Shown: piece after piece, positions 6,472-9,300 of the stretch | How the letters are laid out: each line of letters starts with the position of its first letter | Position numbering within the stretch: position 1 is the stretch's first letter | Assembly (NCBI GenBank): GCA_017631725.1 | Contig: JAGBSS010000134.1 | Location: forward strand, 1-9,300 | DNA length: 9,300 nucleotides | Direction: 5' to 3' | Source: Clostridia bacterium | GTDB taxonomy: Bacteria > Bacillota > Clostridia > Christensenellales > Borkfalkiaceae | Notes under the pieces: generated by a model | The model's database searches: none | What the model was told of the DNA's origin: nothing | What the model saw: only the letters and a program-made list of their open reading frames with translations | Made by a program: the position numbers and the translations under genes

Positions 6472-7342
6472 TTGAATTTTGTACCGTAAAAACGTCTTCT
6501 GCTATTTTTTCTTTCAATAAATTTTCGTTAGAAAACTTTTGTATATCCCTTAAATAATCTTTAAAATAAAGTCTCACTTCTTTACCGTATAAATTGCCGT
6601 TAAAGTTAATAAAATGCGCTTCTGTCGCCACGTTTTCTTCCATATAAGTTGGGCGAGAGCCGTTGTTTATAACCGCCAAATATTTCTTGCCGTTAAGTAT
6701 AGCATAACCGCTATAAACGCCCTTTTTTATTGCGAACTTTAAGCCAGAATAACTTAAATTTGCCGTTGGAAAACCAAGTTTAGCACCAACAGAGCGGTCT
6801 TTTACAATTTTGCCACTTATAAAGTAATCTGAACCTAAAAGCACGTTTGCACTTTTAATATCGCCGTTTTCTAAAAGTTTTTTAACGTTTGTAGAAGATG
6901 CTTTTTCACCTTGAACAACAATAGGATCAACTGAAATTGCCGTTTGCCCATTTTTTAAGGCATATTCTTTTAAAAAGTTTACGTTTCCACCATTTTTACC
7001 AAAAGTATAGTCTTGGCCGGAAACGTAGCCTAAAACGTTAAACTTTTTGTTTAAATAGTTTAAAAACGCTAATTTGCCAAGTTTTAAAAAACTTTTGCTA
7101 ACTGAAAGCCCGTAAACGTTATCTGCTCCCAAAGAATAAATTAAATTTTTTCTTTCGTTAAAGGTGTAAATTACCCCTTGGCTTTTGCCTGTTATAGCTT
7201 TTCTTAAATCCCCCTTAAAGGTAAGCACGGTTAAACTGCACCCTAATTTTTTAGAGAGTTCTTTTGCTTTTAAAATAACTTGTCTATGCCCTATATGTAC
7301 TCCGTCAAAGTATCCAAGTGCAATTACCGTTTTTTTATCCAT
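6464..7342 (-). CDS. ribF: Bifunctional riboflavin kinase / FAD synthetase
   Basis: RibF phosphorylates riboflavin to FMN and adenylylates FMN to FAD in the cytosol. The 292 residues show both domains. The N-terminal FAD synthetase (about 1-160) has the nucleotidyltransferase motif GYFDGVHIGH (10-19), GQDYTFGKNGG (109-119; usual form has Arg where Thr113 stands) and ASSTNVKK (148-155; Lys154 at the usual Arg position). The C-terminal kinase domain (about 170-285) has GKIVKDRSVGAKLGFPTANL with the PTAN signature, GVYSGY, NNGSRPTY and HFINFNGNLYGK. The substitutions in the synthetase motifs are conservative or mild, so both activities are expected. The ATG overlaps the end of truB by 8 bases, and the 3' end overlaps the TIM-barrel gene by 8 bases. 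The truB-ribF order is standard in Bacillota. Confidence 0.97.
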   Translation of the reverse strand: MDKKTVIALGYFDGVHIGHRQVILKAKELSKKLGCSLTVLTFKGDLRKAITGKSQGVIYTFNERKNLIYSLGADNVYGLSVSKSFLKLGKLAFLNYLNKKFNVLGYVSGQDYTFGKNGGNVNFLKEYALKNGQTAISVDPIVVQGEKASSTNVKKLLENGDIKSANVLLGSDYFISGKIVKDRSVGAKLGFPTANLSYSGLKFAIKKGVYSGYAILNGKKYLAVINNGSRPTYMEENVATEAHFINFNGNLYGKEVRLYFKDYLRDIQKFSNENLLKEKIAEDVFTVQNSND

Positions 7343-8189
7343 TTTGCCTAACGTAACTTTTTATTCTTAACACGCCGTTTATGCTTTCGCCAACGCCGAT
7401 AAACCCGTCTTCACTAAAAACGCTATAAATACCGTCTTTAAAGCCACAGTCTTCAAACACGCCGTCTAAAATTTTTTGTGCCCTTTCTTTAGATATAGTT
7501 AACCTTTCAAATGAAAGTGTGTTTTCCGGTGGAATAACAAACTTAGTATAATCTTGCTTGTCAAGGTCTTCTACACTAACCCCGTTAGAATAGTCGAAAG
7601 TACCAGATTTTACCCTGTCTAATTCTGACATTACGGCAAGAGAACCGGTTAAATTACCTAAGTCTCTTGCAAGAGAACGTATATATGTTCCGCCCTTGCA
7701 AACAATTCTAAAAACGTATTCACTGTCAGATATTTTATTTTCTAAAGTAAAACTTAAAACGTTTACCTTTTTAGGCTCTAACTTAAACTCTATTCCACGC
7801 CTTGCAAGTTCGTATCCCCTTTTTCCGTTTACGCACTTTGCTGAGTAAGCAGGTGGAACTTGCATTATTTCACCCGTTAACAAAGGTAATTTCTCTTTAA
7901 TTTCCTTTTCGGTGGGGATAAAGTTGCAAGTTTCTGTAATTTTACCCGTCACGTCTAACGTGTCCGTTAAAATTCCAAACTTAAAGGTTGCAAGATAAAC
8001 CTTTTCTTTATCTAACATATATTGAAAAAGCCTTGATGCTTTAGAGAGCCCAATTGGCAACACGCCAGATGCCATTGGGTCTAGTGTACCCATATGTCCT
8101 GCATTAAGCCCCGTTTTCTTTTTTACTATGTGAACCACAAGAGCAGAACTCATACCCTTGGGTTTTATAACGTTTATAAATCCCGTCAT
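7335..8189 (-). CDS. truB: tRNA pseudouridine(55) synthase
   Basis: TruB converts U55 in the T-loop of tRNAs to pseudouridine. The 284-residue protein starts with the typical GFINVIKPKGMSS and has the catalytic motif GHMGTLDPMASGVLP with Asp37 as the catalytic aspartate (E. coli Asp48). Further family blocks are KVYLATFKFG (63-72), VPPAYSAKCVNGKRGYELARRG (111-132, residues 118-119 slightly variable) and GTYIRSLARDLG (167-178) with Arg171. The C-terminal part (about 225-284) is a short PUA-like tail. The start lies one base after the nrnA stop (TAA T ATG). There is only a weak AAAAGA-like ribosome site, which suggests coupled translation. The stop overlaps the ribF start. Confidence 0.97.
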   Translation of the reverse strand: MTGFINVIKPKGMSSALVVHIVKKKTGLNAGHMGTLDPMASGVLPIGLSKASRLFQYMLDKEKVYLATFKFGILTDTLDVTGKITETCNFIPTEKEIKEKLPLLTGEIMQVPPAYSAKCVNGKRGYELARRGIEFKLEPKKVNVLSFTLENKISDSEYVFRIVCKGGTYIRSLARDLGNLTGSLAVMSELDRVKSGTFDYSNGVSVEDLDKQDYTKFVIPPENTLSFERLTISKERAQKILDGVFEDCGFKDGIYSVFSEDGFIGVGESINGVLRIKSYVRQNG

Positions 8190-8190
8190 A

Positions 8191-9144
8191 TTAATCTTTT
8201 AAATGTTGTTTTACGGCGTATCTAACTTTATCTATAACTTCTTCTAAACAGCCGTTAAGCCTACATCCACTTGCAAGAACGTGCCCGCCGCCGCCAAAAA
8301 CACCGGCAATTTCATTAACGTCTGTCCCTTTTGACCTAAAACTTATTTTATAACTTTCCGTGCCCACTTCCATAACGGAAACGCCCACTTCTACGCAGTC
8401 TATTCCCATTACTAAATCTATAAAGCCTTCTGTTTCATCTCTTTTTGCATTAGAAACCTTTAAATCGTTTTCGGTGACTGTTAACACGCAAAGCCTATCT
8501 TCTAACAAATAGCGAAGTTTAGACATACATATACCTAAAAGTTTGGCACGATTTTTAGATTGTTTGGTAAAGTTTTCATACACCGTTTTGTTAAAATCTG
8601 CACCAAGAGCCTTTAAACTTGCCGCCGTTTTAAAAGTGCTTTCCGTTACGTTTTTATGCTTAAAGTTGCCCGTGTCGGTAACAATCCCAAGCGCTAATAG
8701 ATTTGCAATATCTTGGTCAATTTCAACGTTAGATTCAACTAAAAGGTTATAAACGTTTTCCGCATTAGCGGCGTTATCTATAACGCAGTTAAATTTTGCA
8801 TAACCACGGTTAGAAATATGATGGTCAAGATTAAACGTGTTTTTATGTGCATTAAAGTCAAACGCAAAATCGCCAAGTCTATCTAAATCGCCACAGTCTA
8901 TCGAAATAAACAGTTCGTATTCGCCATCTAATTGTTGCTTTGCATTAAACCCTTTTAATGCGTAGAAATATTTTTCAGGAATAAGTTCAGAACAAAAAAC
9001 TTGTGCTTTTACACCAGAATTTTTTAATGCAAGCATCAATGCAAAAGCAGAGCCTATAGTATCCCCGTCTGGACGGACGTGACAAAATAATGCTACACTT
9101 TTTGCACTAAATAATTTTTCACTAAAAAACTTAATTGTTTCCAC
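8191..9144 (-). CDS. nrnA: DHH-DHHA1 phosphoesterase, nanoRNase/pAp phosphatase
   Basis: NrnA degrades very short RNAs (2-5 nt) and dephosphorylates pAp to AMP in Bacillota. With the GTG at 9142-9144 as start the protein has 317 residues. DHH domain: HVRPDGDTIGS (22-32), LFISIDCGD with Asp83, NLDHHISN (Asp107-His108-His109) and GIVTDTGNF with Asp157. DHHA1 domain: FGGGGHVLASGC (283-294). These give the full two-metal site. A longer frame opens at ATG 9210, but its first 22 residues (basic, not family-like) would lie inside rbfA; the GTG has a near-ideal AAGGAAG six bases upstream and lies where the family begins. With this start the gene overlaps rbfA by 14 bases. The position between rbfA and truB is the standard Bacillota order. 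Confidence 0.95.
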   Translation of the reverse strand: METIKFFSEKLFSAKSVALFCHVRPDGDTIGSAFALMLALKNSGVKAQVFCSELIPEKYFYALKGFNAKQQLDGEYELFISIDCGDLDRLGDFAFDFNAHKNTFNLDHHISNRGYAKFNCVIDNAANAENVYNLLVESNVEIDQDIANLLALGIVTDTGNFKHKNVTESTFKTAASLKALGADFNKTVYENFTKQSKNRAKLLGICMSKLRYLLEDRLCVLTVTENDLKVSNAKRDETEGFIDLVMGIDCVEVGVSVMEVGTESYKISFRSKGTDVNEIAGVFGGGGHVLASGCRLNGCLEEVIDKVRYAVKQHLKD

Positions 9145-9300
9145 CTGTTTCTTCCTTTTTAATTTTAAGTAAAAGTTTGTCCATTTTATCGCCGTATTCC
9201 ATTGATTCATCTATAACGAAAGAGATTTCTGGAACGGTTCTTGCCCTGAAAATTTTAGCAAGTTCATATCTAATTCTTTTGGTATCTTCTTTTAAAGCAG
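9131..9300 (-). CDS. rbfA: Ribosome-binding factor A, C-terminal part (5' end outside window)
   Basis: The last 55 residues of a frame that enters from the right edge and stops at TAA 9131-9133. RbfA binds the 30S subunit near the 5' helix of 16S rRNA and helps its late maturation and cold adaptation. The visible segments IRYELAKIF, RARTVPEISFVIDESMEYG and MDKLLLKIKKEE match the C-terminal half of the KH-type fold, whose usual form is IR.EL.K.L..R..PEL.F..D.S.EYG...  .LL. The tail ends in TGGNN. The end overlaps the GTG start of nrnA by 14 bases, and the nrnA ribosome-binding site lies inside this gene. In related genomes nusA and infB precede it, so they may lie beyond the right edge. Confidence 0.93.
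   Translation of the reverse strand, partial: ALKEDTKRIRYELAKIFRARTVPEISFVIDESMEYGDKMDKLLLKIKKEETGGNN
9151..9157 (-). promoter_or_regulatory. Shine-Dalgarno that sets the GTG start of nrnA
   Basis: AAGGAAG on the minus strand ends 6 bases before GTG 9142-9144 and lies within the last codons of rbfA. It is the evidence for choosing the GTG over the ATG 66 bases further upstream, which has no such site. Confidence 0.8.

Noticed and set aside
9145..9210. A 22-residue N-terminal extension of nrnA starting at ATG 9210
   Set aside because: It would overlap rbfA in another frame by nearly 80 bases, has no ribosome-binding site and is unlike the family N-terminus. The GTG at 9144 has a strong SD.
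1..9300. CRISPR arrays, insertion sequences, integrases, tRNA or rRNA genes
   Set aside because: No regularly spaced repeats, terminal inverted repeats, recombinase motifs or RNA-gene signatures were found. Essentially all the window is filled by minus-strand genes.

Overview
The window is a dense, AT-rich bacterial chromosomal segment in which every recognisable gene lies on the minus strand, so it reads biologically from right to left. The order rbfA - nrnA - truB - ribF, followed by an aminopeptidase P-family gene and efp, is typical of Bacillota, especially Clostridia. EF-P carries the Lys32 loop (PGKG) of Bacillus-type EF-P. Together with the low GC this suggests an uncultured or little-studied clostridial lineage; no closer placement can be supported from the sequence alone.

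Right block (about 9300 to 3948), housekeeping operon: the 3' end of rbfA (30S maturation), nrnA (nanoRNase/pAp phosphatase, starting at a GTG inside rbfA), truB (tRNA Psi55 synthase), ribF (FMN/FAD synthesis), an endonuclease IV-like TIM-barrel protein, an M24 aminopeptidase P-like enzyme and efp (translation factor for polyproline stalls). Spacing is tight. rbfA/nrnA, truB/ribF and ribF/TIM-barrel overlap by 14, 8 and 8 bases, which suggests translational coupling. An intrinsic terminator follows efp.

Middle (3901 to 3170): a FabG-like short-chain dehydrogenase whose start codon directly abuts the T-tract of the efp terminator and which has no usual Shine-Dalgarno. Its motifs and its position beside efp suggest the EF-P 5-aminopentanone reductase (YmfI) that finishes the Lys32 modification of EF-P, rather than a fatty-acid FabG. 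If so, target and modifying enzyme are neighbours separated by a terminator.

Left block (3153 to 1): a clear sigma-A-type promoter (TTGACA, 18 bp, CATAAT) precedes malQ (4-alpha-glucanotransferase). malQ is followed 3 bases later by a small S24/S26-type peptidase-like protein, and that 8 bases later by proA (glutamate-5-semialdehyde dehydrogenase, cut by the left edge about 40 residues before its expected end). The three are probably co-transcribed although their functions do not obviously belong together.

No tRNA, rRNA, CRISPR, insertion sequence, integrase or phage gene was seen. No gene-free stretch exceeds 80 bases. The most interesting points are the efp/terminator/SDR arrangement, the membrane-anchor-less Ser/His S26-like protein between malQ and proA, and the TIM-barrel AP-endonuclease relative with all metal ligands inside the translation operon.
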